Below, piece by piece: positions 1 through 9,989 of a DNA stretch of 60,000 nt (position 1 is the stretch's first letter; every line of letters begins with the position of its first letter). The position numbers were made by a program, and so were the translations under genes. This stretch comes from Diphasiastrum complanatum (Eukaryota; Streptophyta; Lycopodiopsida; Lycopodiales; Lycopodiaceae): positions 46,886,016-46,946,015 of the forward strand of contig CM055100.1 of assembly GCA_029204225.1 (NCBI GenBank), given 5' to 3'. The notes below the pieces were generated by a model. The model had not been told where the DNA came from, did no database searches, and worked only from the letters and a program-made list of their open reading frames with translations.

Positions 1-947
1 TATGCAGAGGTCATCCAGGAGAGGTGGTGGAGCACGGGGGATAAATTCATCCAAAAAGGCACTGAAGAGGAACTGAAGAGAAGGTCAACAAGACGTTTTC
101 CTTCAGAGTCGTATAGGCGCGTTTTTTTCGGCGAAGTGTGCGACGACAAGAGCGTCTGGCGGAGGGAGGAGGTGAGGATCATGAGTACGGGCATGGTTGA
201 CAAGGTGATGGAGAGAGGCGACATTCGGCATCATACCACGGGGGGTGCAAAGGCCGTAATGATGAGGAACGAGTGTGTCTAGCCTTTATAGGGCTTAGAT
301 GGAAAAACTAAGGGAAGCAGCGGTATGAAAAGAGTGCTAAGGAAGGCAGCCTGAGTCTCGATGGTACTATCGCGTGGAAAGGAATGGAGTAGGGAGGCTA
401 GAGATTCCTGTAAGCTAGCGTATAGAGAGAACTGAATGTATACCTGGGGTGCACATGTAAGCAAGGGATGTGAGGATGGCTGGGGGAGGTGGGAGGCGGC
501 CGATAGCGAAGGAGAGAAAGGAGTGATCAGAGAGAGTGGTGGAGATATATGAAAGTCAGAGATGAGAGGTATGGAGGAGAGGTGATCCCATGAGATAATC
601 ACAACACTATGTCCACCACTGTGGGCGGCGTGGGTGACAAGTATACCTACCGGAGTTTGGCCAACAAGTTAGGCCATTGTAAATGGCTAACTCATGAGCC
701 TCTCCAAAGTGCAATAAATGCTCACCGTAGGGGGGTTAATAGGTCCCAAGCTGTCCTCTGAAACCCTGGTAACTCCCATCTCATCACTGTCATGGGCAAG
801 AACAGCGGAGCTGGGGTCGATGATGTCAAAAACTCTGACTGCCAGTGAGGAGGTTCGGGCATTAAAATCCCCGGTAAGGAGGATATGCCCTCGCTCTGCG
901 AATCTGATGATGTCAGGTGATAAACAAGGTAGGGTGAACCTGTGTAC
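1..947 (-). pseudogene. LINE endonuclease C-half and EN-RT linker, frameshifted
   Basis: Minus-strand translation in shifting frames continues the endonuclease. ILLTGDFNA lies at about 875-900, followed by VFDIIDPSSAV and a YTC block near 635-650 (CWPNSGRYTC). LSDHSF at about 520-535 matches the terminal SDH catalytic motif of the family. Below 250 the frame reads as the acidic/aromatic linker that precedes reverse transcriptase in LINEs. At least three frame changes and some stops are present. The order of motifs is correct, so this is decay in place rather than rearrangement. Confidence 0.65.
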
Positions 948-1859
948 TCAGCAAAGGACGAAGACTCCGGAGGAAAATAGCATTGCCGCCACAAAGAGGT
1001 CCCTATCCAATCCAATATCATGTCCAACAATACGAATCCATATATAACGTGCATACTCGTCGTGTCTGATGAACTCGATGCTCGGGTGAAGAGACTCCCT
1101 GTATAAGCATGCAACACCTCCGAATCCACGACCACTAGCTGATCTAGTCTCAGGTCTGTATACGGAATCCCATCTATATCCTGGAAAAAATCGGTAGTCC
1201 TCTCTCTGACTCTCGTGAGTCTCTGTAAAAAGCAATAGATCTCTGTTAGTGATGAAGTTGATCAGGTCGCCAGCTATGGAAGATGAGTGGATACCATCAC
1301 AGTTCCATACTCTAATCCGGAAATGGTGTGGATGGGGCCCTGGGCACTCCCGAACCCGGGGGACCCCCAAATCCCTAGCATTTGAGCTGCTAGGAGCGCT
1401 GTCAAGAAAGCGCACTCGTCCATCTCGATAAATGACTCGTCTGCCAGACTCACGGGCTGTCTGAAAGGCCCTACGCCTCTCTTCTACCTGGATATATGTG
1501 AGGTCGTCATCCATATAGATAGTGGTACCACGTAGCTTAGCTCTGCACCGCAAAGCATCTCGGCGACTCTCAAGGGAGGTGAAACGGATAATGAGTGTGG
1601 CTGCATCTCTAGTGGTCCTCCATGCGGTGTCCAATCCCTCTGTTCGGTGCCCTGAGAGTGGTGTCGAGAAAGCGTTTGGCTTCAGCCAAGGCATCCTGTG
1701 TATCCGGGGGATCCCTCGAACTCGAATGTTGTGGGCTTTCTGGTCTCGAGATTTCTCTTCCGAGATGGTGGCTGAGATAACCGAGGAGATGGGAGCGCTT
1801 GGTTGGTGCCTTTTTTCAAACAAATGCCCAAGAAAGGGCCTCTTCTTGTTGCTTCTCAA
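948..1859 (-). CDS. LINE ORF: ORF1p-like RRM/CTD joined to endonuclease N-half
   Basis: This 303-codon frame has two parts. Residues about 43-152 resemble the RNA-binding and C-terminal domains of L1 ORF1 proteins: NIRVRGIP, then LIIRFTS, then a YMDDDLT block, and finally GRRVIYRDGRVRFL. Residues about 181-303 are the first half of an endonuclease/exonuclease/phosphatase domain, with RVWNCDGI, LLFTETH and GFGGVACLYRES as the metal-binding and active-site blocks. The endonuclease continues below 948 in other frames (GDFNA near 880-900). ORF1p and endonuclease normally lie in separate L1 reading frames; here one frame covers both, with only about 30 residues between them. The start used is the first Met; the true ORF1 start probably lies upstream beyond a frameshift. 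Not expected to be functional. Confidence 0.7.
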   Translation of the reverse strand: MRSNKKRPFLGHLFEKRHQPSAPISSVISATISEEKSRDQKAHNIRVRGIPRIHRMPWLKPNAFSTPLSGHRTEGLDTAWRTTRDAATLIIRFTSLESRRDALRCRAKLRGTTIYMDDDLTYIQVEERRRAFQTARESGRRVIYRDGRVRFLDSAPSSSNARDLGVPRVRECPGPHPHHFRIRVWNCDGIHSSSIAGDLINFITNRDLLLFTETHESQREDYRFFPGYRWDSVYRPETRSASGRGFGGVACLYRESLHPSIEFIRHDEYARYIWIRIVGHDIGLDRDLFVAAMLFSSGVFVLC

Positions 1860-1924
1860 TCTTAGTTTCTAGTTCTCGTATCATATTGGTGGTGGATTTC
1901 GAAGCTGCGGCCTGCTTGATCCCG

Positions 1925-2150
1925 ATGGATTGTGAGAGAGAGAGAGAGAGAGAGAGAGGGTATGGCCAGATGTGGTCCATACCCTCTGCCGGACACGTGT
2001 CAGTATGGAGAGAGAGAGACGAGAGGCGAGAGGGAGAGAGAGAGAGAGGGTATGGCCCATGCATTAACACGTGTTGCAACGTGACAATGCATGGCCAGAC
2101 GAGGGCCATACCCTTTGCCGGACACGTGTCCGTATGGCTGAAAAAAAATT
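1925..2150 (+). repeat. Two tandem units of GA tract plus GGTATGGCC...GGACACGTGTC
   Basis: A (GA)n tract at about 1932-1958 is followed by a GGGTATGGCC start, an inverted GGTCCATACCC and a GCCGGACACGTGTC palindrome. The same order repeats from about 2030 to 2135 with a longer middle. It lies just 5' of the LINE coiled-coil on the minus strand, so it may be LINE 5' UTR. No gene is seen between here and 2300. Confidence 0.55.
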
Positions 2151-2299
2151 TCGACATGTGGCACAGCATGTGTTGGAACACACTGATGTGGCGAGACAGA
2201 TGTCGTGCACACACTGGCCGGTGGTGTGTACTTTGAGGCGCCGGCGCAAACAATAGCCGGGGCGGGCCTAACACAACAATGGGCCCCTGTCAGCTGACA

Positions 2300-2439
2300 G
2301 TTTGGCTAAGCATTGCTCTCCATTGTTGTTGTTTTCTCTCTCTCTCTCTTAGAGTTGGGCGCCCAGCCCATTCTATCTTGTTTCTTGTGGAGATTGATTG
2401 ATAACTAGATCTTGGTGACTTGTCTCTTGCTTTCCTACA
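2300..2439 (+). repeat. Copia-1 5' LTR, truncated to its 3' end
   Basis: The sequence from TTGGCTAAGCATTGCTCTCC through a CT tract to TTTCCTACA matches the last 170 or so bases of the 3' LTR (6755-6924). The CT tract is much shorter here. The first ~270 bases of the LTR are missing; DNA left of 2300 is unrelated to the 3' LTR. Confidence 0.8.
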
Positions 2440-2451
2440 TGGTATCAGAGC
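2440..2451 (+). other. Primer-binding site, initiator-Met tRNA type
   Basis: TGGTATCAGAGC directly follows the LTR end and is complementary to the 3' end of plant initiator methionine tRNA, as is usual for plant copia elements. Confidence 0.9.
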
Positions 2452-2889
2452 TAACGGATCTGCAACAAGCTTGTATGTTGGCGCCCTACCAGAAGAGGAG
2501 CTTCTCCTACTTTTTGTTCTGAAATTTCAGCATCCTGCTGATCTTTCCAAGTGGACTTTGGATCAGCTTTTGTGTCTCTTTTCAGGTGAAGGAGGGTGCC
2601 CATTAGAGATTTTGGAGGAGCAATTTGTGGCACCCCAAAAATCACAATCTCAAATCTGACTTTTATGCAACCAGTTTTCAGCAAGTTTTGTTTGGAGGAG
2701 GGCACCCAAAAATTTGCTACTGATTTTTGGTTGTGGTGTCTCCTTATCTTGTTGTTTCTTACCGTTGCAGATTGAAAGACATCTTGTGCTCCTATTTTCA
2801 GCTCTTTGTTTGCTGCAATTTTTTAGTAGATTTGGTTGTGGAAAGGCTCTCTTTCCTATCTACTACAAGCTGAAATTCTGTTGAAGGTA

Positions 2890-4247
2890 ATGGCTAAAGA
2901 ATCAGAAGCTATCGGTTCTTTGTTTAGTGAAGATCGGTTGGATGGCACAAACCACTCCTTGTGGAGTTACATGATGAAGAATCTTCTCATAGCGAAAGGT
3001 TGTGGGATTTGGTCAATGGTGATGAGGAAAGGCCTCCGTCTTTGGCACCTCCTACACCTCCTGGATCATCATCTTCTCCATCTTCGGAAGAACAAAAGAA
3101 GTGGGATAGAAAGGATGCACAAGCACATTCTATGGTTGCTCTTGCTATGAAAAGATCTATCTTACCTCATATTAGGTCTTGTAAGACATCTAAAAGTGCG
3201 TGGGATACACTTTATACTATGTATAGAGTCAAAAATCCAACAAGAGTGGTGTATCTCAGAAATCAACTTTCTTTGTTAAAGATGCAAGAAGGGGATCAAG
3301 TGACCAATCACTTGACGAAGATCAAGGATCTTCGTGAGGAGCTTCTCAATATTGATGAGATAATTGAGGATGCTCAATTTGTTTCCATTACTCTCAACTC
3401 ATTACCTTCATCTTATCTTACATTTGTTTCATCTTTGAGTATCTCTCTTAGGGGACAACAACTCTCCTTTGATGAACTTGTTGGGCTGCTTCTTCAAGAG
3501 GAGGTGACACTCAACAAGATCAAGCTTTCTTCACGAAAGGCAAGGGAAAAGGCAAGTCAAAAAGGAAAGGGGAAGCCTCCTTCCAAGGATGAGCAAAAGC
3601 CCATTGGAGGTCAAGATTTCAACACTCAAAAGAAGAAAGGGAAGTGCCATTATTGCAAGAAGTATGGGCACTTCATCAAGGATTGTAAGAAGAAGCTTAC
3701 GAAAGAGGCGAGTAAAGGAATTGATACTAGTGCTTCACTTGCTATTTTGGATCAAGAGCTTGAAGCTAGTGGTGATCTCTTCAACCAAGACTATGCTTTT
3801 GTGTCTAATATTGCTTCTACTAGTACTTCTACATCTATGAGGAATTCAGGTTTTGTTTTGCAAGTTGCTGATTTTCAACCCATTGAATGGGTGATTGATA
3901 GTGGTGCTACTCGTCATATGACTTCTCGCAAAGAAGCATTCACTAAATTAGTGAAAATGCAAAATGGAAGTAAGGTACAATGTGCAGATGATGCATCTTA
4001 TTCTATTCATGGATTTGGAATTGTAGCCATCATTTTGCCTAATGGTGAAGAAAAGTACATTAAGAATGTGTTTTATGTTCCGAGAATCAAGAAGAATCTT
4101 CTTACGGTTTCAACTATGTTGAAGCAAGGACTAGTTGTTGAGTTCAAAGAAGATAAGTGTCTTGTCAAGGATCCTAAAAGATCTGTCTTGATTATTGTTT
4201 CGGGAACAATGCATGCTGGCTTATTCATTATGGATACCTATGAGTGA
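2890..4247 (+). pseudogene. Copia-1 gag and protease
   Basis: The gag start is the ATG at 2890 (MAKESEAIGS). A single-base frameshift near 3005 moves the reading to the frame that continues open to 4247. The region holds a UBN2-type gag core, a zinc knuckle CHYCKKYGHFIKDC (CX2CX4HX4C, near 3648-3690) and a copia protease with the active-site motif WVIDSGATRHMT near 3888-3925. After it comes the FYVPRIKKNLLTVS block typical of copia protease tails. Gag packages the RNA and the protease cleaves the polyprotein. The zinc knuckle and catalytic Asp are intact; the frameshift makes the copy defective. Confidence 0.88.
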
Positions 4248-4295
4248 TGAATTCCCTCTATATATCTTGTTGCTTCTACATCACAATCACTGGAG

Positions 4296-5472
4296 TTGGC
4301 TGAATTGTGGCACGCAAGGTTTGGGCATCTCAACTTTGCAAGTTTGAAGAAGCTGAAGACATTTAATATGGTAGAAGATTTTCTTACTATTGAGCAGCTA
4401 GAAGGGCATGTATGCGAGGGGTGCATACTTGGAAAGTTTAAAAAAAAACCTTTTCCAATTGATGGAACTATTAAGGGTTCTTGATAAATTTGATTTGGTT
4501 CATAGTGATGTTTGTGATCCAATGAGGACCGAATCCATTGGAAAGTGTATCTATTTTGTGACTTTTATTGATGACTTTTCCCGTTTTACATGGATCTATC
4601 CTATAAAGGCTAAATCTAACATTTCAATGGTGGAAAATCAGTTTGAGCATTCTTCGAAGACCCTACGCACCGATCGAGGAGGGGAATACATTAAGAATAC
4701 GTTCGATGCATTTCTTCAAGAGAAGGGAATTCTACATCAAATGACAACTCCCTATACGACTCAAATGGTATTGTCGAGCGAAAGAATCGCACACTTATGG
4801 AGATGGCCCGTTGCATGCTCAAAGCAAAGGGGCTGCATACATAAGCAATCGTTGTCCTACAAAAGCATTGAAAGTACTAACTCCTTATGAAGTTTGGTAT
4901 GGGAAGAAGCCTTCAATCTCTCACTTTCGCATTTTTGGTTGTACGGCTTATGCTTTTGTTCGGATAAACTTCGTACAAAGCTTGAGGATAAAGGAGTTAA
5001 ATGCATTTTTGTTGGCTATAGTAGTGAAAGCAAAGGTTATAGGCTGTTCAATTTGAGCACTAACAAGATTATTGTTAGTCGTGATGTGCATTTTGATGAA
5101 AAGAATTCATTGGATGTGGCCCCAACTCATATCTTGAAGGGGGACAGCCCACATAGTGTGAATGTTGAAGTTTTTCCAGATTTGGTACCATCTTCTATTG
5201 CTGGAGATAAGGGGCAGCAATCAACCACTTTCAAACTACCCAACACCTCATCAAGTCTAGAGCCTAATGTTCATCAAGAACCGCCCATTGTTGCTCATAA
5301 TCAACCTGCAGGAACTGTGTTGGACAGCAAAGATCAGTTTTGGAAGATCTTGGACAGCCAAGTGCAGTGTCGGAAGATCTTGGACAGCAAATTGCAAGAA
5401 GAGACATGGCTGCTGGACAGCCTAAAACAATCCCACGGTGGCTGTTGTCGACTTTGCGGGATAGCAAAGTAA
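4296..5472 (+). pseudogene. Copia-1 integrase, frameshifted and internally deleted
   Basis: A GAG-pre-integrase domain begins at 4296 (LWHARFGHLNF, then CEGCILGK). The integrase core follows: LVHSDVCDPM, FIDDFSRFTWIY and LRTDRGGEYI carry the first two catalytic Asp residues. About 20 residues normally found between KSN and the RTDRGGEY block are missing. The third catalytic block (E-RKNRTL) survives only across a frameshift near 4770-4800, with another deletion just after it. The C-terminal part (AAYISNRCPTKAL, FGCTAYAFV) is in a second frame. From about 5318 to 5420 there are three short repeats of an ILDS(K/Q) motif. Not functional. Confidence 0.82.
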
Positions 5473-5509
5473 GTTCATTTTATGATGGAAAGACAGGTGC
5501 CTCTACAAA

Positions 5510-6451
5510 TCAGTGGACTATGCTGATTTTTCAGATTTTGCTCTTACATCTCGGATGACTACCATGAGGGTAGTAACCTCTTTGACTGCCCATTTTGGTT
5601 GGCGTTTGCGGCAACTTGACATAAAGACAACATTCCTCAATCGTGATCTCAATAAGGAGCTGTACCTTCAACAACCTGATGGTTTTTTGGTTAAAGGCCA
5701 AGAAGATAAAGTTTGTCTTCTCAAAAAGGCACTTTATGGACTGAAGCAAGCCTCGAGGATGTGGTATCAAAAATTACATGCCTACTTTTGTGAAGCAAGC
5801 CCCGAGGATGTGGTATCAAAAATTACATGCCTACTTTTGTGATCGTGGGTTTACTAATAGTCCTAGTGAATCTACTCGTTATGTCAAGCATACTTCAGCT
5901 TATATCATTATTATTTTGCTTTACGTTGATGATATTATTATTACGGGAAGTAATGAGTGGCAGATTGATGCCGTAATACTTGATCTTGGTATGGTTTTTG
6001 ACACCTCAGATTTAGGCCTATTGCACTTTTATCTTGGTCTTGAATTTGTACAAGAAGGGCAACAGTTGGAATTTTCATCTCTCAAGAACGCTACATTGGG
6101 CAGATTTTGAAGCAGTTCAAGATGGAAGATTGCAAGCCGGTTGCTACACCTATGGAGATAGGCCTGAAATTAAGTAGTCAAGGTGATGGTGAACCATTTG
6201 ATACTACTTTATATTGTCAAGCTATTGGCTGCCTCATTTACCTATGTAATTCAAGACCGGACAGGACGAAGCACATCGAGATCCATTATCACTTTGTTCG
6301 GGAGAGACTTCATGATGGCGACATTTTACTTGAATATTGTCCTACGGAGGATAATATTGCGAACCTCTTCACTGAGGCATTGCCTAGAGTCAGATTTGAA
6401 GCTTTATGCAAAGCTTTTAATTTAATAACACGTGGTGGTTTTATTACATAG
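5510..6451 (+). pseudogene. Copia-1 reverse transcriptase with RNase H mostly deleted
   Basis: The RT reads LRQLDIKTTFLNRDL, then KKALYGLKQASRMWYQKLH, then ILLYVDDIIITGS with the YVDD active site near 5920-5950. Near 6250 the frame jumps from CNSRPD straight to RTKHIEIHYHF. That removes about 100 residues carrying the RNase H catalytic Asp/Glu residues and leaves only its tail (DNIANLFTEALPR). A 49-bp direct duplication at 5743-5840 also breaks the frame. The N-terminal part of RT before LRQLD is absent too. Confidence 0.85.
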
Positions 6452-6488
6452 TGAAGATTTCAGTTTTTGCATTGTCATTTAAGGAGGG

Positions 6489-6790
6489 TGTTAGAAATAA
6501 ATGACTATGCTGAAGTTAATCCATAGGTTACTTTGACCCAGAAGGTCCGAGATTTGTGTAGCCATGGGTATTTAGTTATTTAGGCCATCTTAAGTTTGTC
6601 TTAAGTTCAGTTGAGCACAATTTTGGTCATGTACTAACTCATGGGTCCTTAGGGGTCTAATTTGGTTTAGGGGCCCTATCTTGACTTTTGGGGGTGCCCT
6701 ACAGTCAGTAAGTAGGTAGAGTACATATTGGCTTATTGTGTCACATTTTTCAATTTGGCTAAGCATTGCTCTCCATTGCTCTTGTTGTTG

Positions 6791-6836
<46 letters not shown>

Positions 6837-6924
6837 GAGTTGGGCACCCAGCCTCTTCTCTCTTGTTTCTTGTGGAGATTGATTGATAACTAGATCTTGG
6901 TGACTTGTCTCTTGCTTTCCTACA
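6489..6924 (+). repeat. Copia-1 3' LTR
   Basis: The LTR begins TGTTAGAAATAA right after the polypurine tract AAGGAGGG (6481-6488) and ends TTTCCTACA. It contains a (CT)n tract at about 6794-6834 and is about 436 bp. Its last part matches the truncated 5' copy at 2300-2439. Confidence 0.85.
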
Positions 6925-7696
6925 ATAATCGCAGACCATTTCAACCACCCGAATAGTTGAATTGAAGTCATGGGGCATGTAGCTGTCTATTGCTCGCCGG
7001 GTCCAAGACTGCATTCCAGACTAGAGATAGTGGGCCTTGTCAGCCTCGGACATATCTTCAATAACCCATACACTCTGTCTGAATTTATTTAGGTACTCTC
7101 GCAATGAACCTTTCTGCTTGAGTCTTGATAATTCTGTCCTCAATCTCATGTGCGAATCCTTTAGGTATGAACTCCTCTCGTAACGCGGTTTTGAACGTGT
7201 CCCATGTCTGGAATTGCATTCCTGCCACCCGGTACCAGTTTGTAGTGTAGCCTTCATAATCTGTTAATGCCAAGTCCGCTCTTTCTTCTTCAGGAGTGTT
7301 CATCAGACGGAAGTAATGGTCCATGTGAAACAACCAATCTTCCAAAATTCGAATGTCACGCTCTCCTTTGAAAGTAGGCGGTGCTTTTACTTTGGCAGTC
7401 TTCTTCGGGCCTTCTGTGTTTCACGCTCATGGGTCCCTTGGTATGGGTGGAGGAGGCGCCCCTGCATTCCCTCTTGTTGCCTCCAGCTCTTCAAACCTGG
7501 CTTCGAGATATGTTAGCACGTCTCTCATTTCTCTAGCAAGGTCGAATTGATTGTGGTTCATGGCTCGCAGGGATGCTTGCCATTCTTTCCTTTCAGCTTC
7601 TCTGTCCTTTTTCACCTCACTAAGCATAGCCGTCATTGCACTTGATAAATATTGACGCATCTTCACTTCAAAGAGGTCTTGTTGCGCCTCTGGTAT
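6925..7696 (-). pseudogene. Gypsy-2 gag fragment
   Basis: In several minus-strand frames the region reads as a Ty3/gypsy gag. An N-terminal coiled-coil-like part lies at 7427-7666 (REAERKEWQASLRAMNHNQ), and a retrotransposon gag core at 7085-7345 (MEDWLFHMDHYFRL, YEGYTTNWYR, WDTFKTALREEFIP). Then come SLREYLNKFRQSVW and YMPHDFNSTIRVV down to 6925. It is bounded on the right by the Copia-2 LTR at 7697 and on the left by the Copia-1 LTR end. This suggests both copia elements inserted into or beside an older gypsy element. No pol part of this family was found. Confidence 0.65.
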
Positions 7697-8428
7697 TGTT
7701 AGAAATGGTGAACTCCTGCAACTTTGCCGCGACGCGACGCGAAGCGAAGTGAAGGTCGAATGGCGAACAATTTACGAAAGTCAACGTACCTCAAAAACCC
7801 TGAGATACAAAGCGAAGCGAACCTCGAGGTCGAATGATTCGCGAAAGTCAAACATGCCTCCAGGACAAAAAAGACACGACATGACACGAAACGAAAAGAA
7901 ACAAAAGAAAATCTTTCGCGCTGCCAGCTGGCAGCTCAACAGGCGTGGAGTCTTAAACTTCACGCCCAGCTGAAACGGTTAGCAATAACGGAGAGTAACT
8001 GATTAGTTGATTAGCGTTAACTACTCTTGTAATTCTCTATTTAACTATCTTGTAAACTCCACACAATGGAGATATAAACTATGTTCTGGATCAAAAGAAT
8101 AGACAGAGAGTGTGAGTGCGTAGAGCAGAAAAGAAAAATAATAGAAACGAAACAGCTGTGCATGAAAGTCTGCCAACGAGCAGAACACAACGAAAGAGCA
8201 GAGCGTCAGGCCGCCAACGAGCGAGACACTGACCATCTCGCTCTAAAAATTAAACTGATAATATAGTTGCTCTATATTGTGCATCTCCTTGTCTTCCGTT
8301 GTCTTGATTGCTAGAATGATATTTGTTCTGTGATCTGTAGTCGCATGTCTAGGATCCTGTAAGCTTCCGCATAAGAAATTTCAAAGAAACAAATACGTTC
8401 GCGATACAAACCAAACCCGTTCACGACA
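7697..8428 (+). repeat. Copia-2 5' LTR
   Basis: The LTR starts TGTTAGAAATGG, ends TTCACGACA, and is followed at once by the primer-binding site TGGTATCAGAGC (8429-8440). It contains GACGCGA/AGCGAAG short repeats and two diverged units beginning GGTCGAATG (about 7762 and 7829). The five bases before it are GGTAT, but no 3' LTR remains to test a target-site duplication. Confidence 0.82.
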
Positions 8429-8440
8429 TGGTATCAGAGC
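8429..8440 (+). other. Copia-2 primer-binding site
   Basis: TGGTATCAGAGC, initiator-Met tRNA type, immediately after the LTR. Confidence 0.88.
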
Positions 8441-8492
8441 TGATAGGTTATCACTACTGATATCTGAGCAATGATTTTCTAGACAACACAGT

Positions 8493-9987
8493 ATGGCTAC
8501 AACGATCCAGACAAGAGTAGCAATCAGTCTTGATGGCGCGAACTATAGGATATGGAAATTCAAAATCAAAACACTTCTGAAGGGCGAAGGCATCTGGTCG
8601 GTGACCGGACTCTCAGAGGTGCAGCCTCCAGAGGGAGACCCGAGGAGAGCTAAATGGATCAGAAAGGATGAGCGTGCAATGGCGATCATCGTTTCGTCCA
8701 TCAACGAAGATCTACTCATGCAGATTGAAGACTACGAAAGCAGCCATGCAGCATGGGAAAGATTAAAATAGAAGTACAAAGTGAGGACTGCAGCTTCAGT
8801 GATGCATCTTCACAATCAGCTACAATCCGATGGCACCCAGTTAGACCAGCACATTGAGAAGATTAGAACAAACTTCGCTCAACTCGCTGCATCAGAACAG
8901 GAGCACCAGGACCCAGCACCACAACAACTAATGTACTTCATGAAGTCTCTACCTCTATCAGCCGTTGAGAATGCTCATACTGAGTCTACCAGATATGACA
9001 TTCGACAAAGCAATCAGTCTTGTCGCTGATGAGAGACTGATGAGGGACGAAGGAGAAGGAAGCAGTGATCAAGAGAAAGCTCTCTTCACGAAAGGAAGGA
9101 AGAAAAACAAGAACAAACCCAGATTCGACAAGACGAAATCCTCGAATCAACAATCTTCTTTCTGTTATCACTATCACAAACCAGGCCATACAACCAACAA
9201 ATGCTAGTTCAATCTAGCAATACCTTGCATGCACTGCAAGAAGAAGGGGCACTCTGCATACGATTGCAAATTCAACCCAAAAAGAAAAAACAAGGCTGAG
9301 AAAGCAAACGTTGCAGAGTCATCCAAAGATGCAGATAGAGGTGATGAAGCCTTCACAATACTTGATGAAGCTTCAACGAGCTACACTGAACAAGACTACG
9401 ATGTAGTCATTGATTCAGGAGCAACATCACACATCACCTGCAACAAAAAAAACTTGATCGACTTCAGAGAAGTCGAAAATAACAGAGCAGTAATTCTAGG
9501 TGATGGGAGCAGACACGATGTCAAAGGCATCGGGACTCTACGTGCCTTCACTGAGAAAAGATCTGCTATCAGTTTCCAAGATGGCAGATCTTGGAATTCG
9601 AGTTTTGTTCGATGGCAATACATGCTGCATGATCGAGAAAACTACAAACAAATTGCTGACGGTTGGATGCAGAGAAGGAAACCTCTACCAAGCCAAGATA
9701 ATCAGCAACTCTGATAGCATATTAAATGCATCAGAAAATGAAGATCAGCTCTGGCACAAGAGAATGTATCATCTGAACATGAGGAGCCTGTATGACATGT
9801 GTAAGAAAGACATAGTCACAGGTCTAAAGATATCAACATCCAATACTGAGTTCTGCGAAGCCTGTCAAAAAGGCAAACAGCATCGGAATCCATTCACACA
9901 TGAGGGAAGAAGAGCCAAAGAAGTTCTTGAGCTCGTCCACTCAGATGTCTGTGGACCGATGAAAATGGATTCGCTCTCAGATGATGG
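8493..9987 (+). pseudogene. Copia-2 gag-protease-integrase start, truncated
   Basis: Gag begins MATTIQTRVAISLDG at 8493 and has an in-frame TAG near 8769. Two zinc knuckles follow: CYHYHKPGHTTNKC, then a stop, then CMHCKKKGHSAYDC. The protease motif VIDSGATSHIT lies near 9408-9440. A frameshift near 9540 moves to the frame LYVPSLRKDLLSVSKM, followed by the GAG-pre-integrase block LWHKRMYHLNM and ACQKGKQHRNPF. The integrase starts LVHSDVCGPMKMDSLSD, then copia homology stops at about 9985. The rest of integrase, RT, RNase H and the 3' LTR are gone. The sequence to the right is Gypsy-1 integrase in the opposite orientation. Confidence 0.85.
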
Positions 9988-9989
9988 AA

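Larger units (their letters stand above)
1..1917 (-). mobile_element. L1-like LINE, degenerate, runs off left edge
   Basis: Reading the minus strand from about 1917 down to 1, the pieces follow LINE order: a short coiled-coil-like stretch (ending IEKQQEEAL, near 1820-1900), an ORF1p-like RNA-binding region, an APE-type endonuclease, and a linker towards reverse transcriptase. The linker includes a WYDAEC motif near 190-215 and ends in an FW near 50. The reverse transcriptase itself would lie left of the window. Several frameshifts break the reading frame, so this copy is dead. A related fragment lies at 20.95-21.2 kb, sharing the peptide CNGL/YNGL...CWPNSGRYTC, so the family is repeated here. 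I see the domains directly; the clade (L1-like) is inferred from domain content. Confidence 0.75.
2300..6924 (+). mobile_element. Copia-1, Ty1/copia retrotransposon, degenerate
   Basis: The element has a short 5' LTR remnant, a primer-binding site, gag, protease, integrase, reverse transcriptase and a full 3' LTR, in copia order (integrase before reverse transcriptase). It has several defects: frameshifts in gag, small deletions in integrase, a 49-bp tandem duplication in reverse transcriptase, and loss of most of the RNase H domain. The 3' LTR ends against a gypsy gag fragment at 6925. No target-site duplication can be tested because the 5' LTR is truncated. Confidence 0.9.

Noticed and set aside
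722-1135. 137-codon minus-strand frame as a separate gene
   Set aside because: It overlaps the LINE endonuclease in another frame; the LINE motifs (GDFNA, SDH) lie in a different reading.
2300-6924. Clean nested insertion of Copia-1 into the Gypsy-2 element
   Set aside because: Gypsy-2 gag abuts only the right side; the left side is LINE-associated sequence and the 5' LTR is truncated, so no intact target can be shown.
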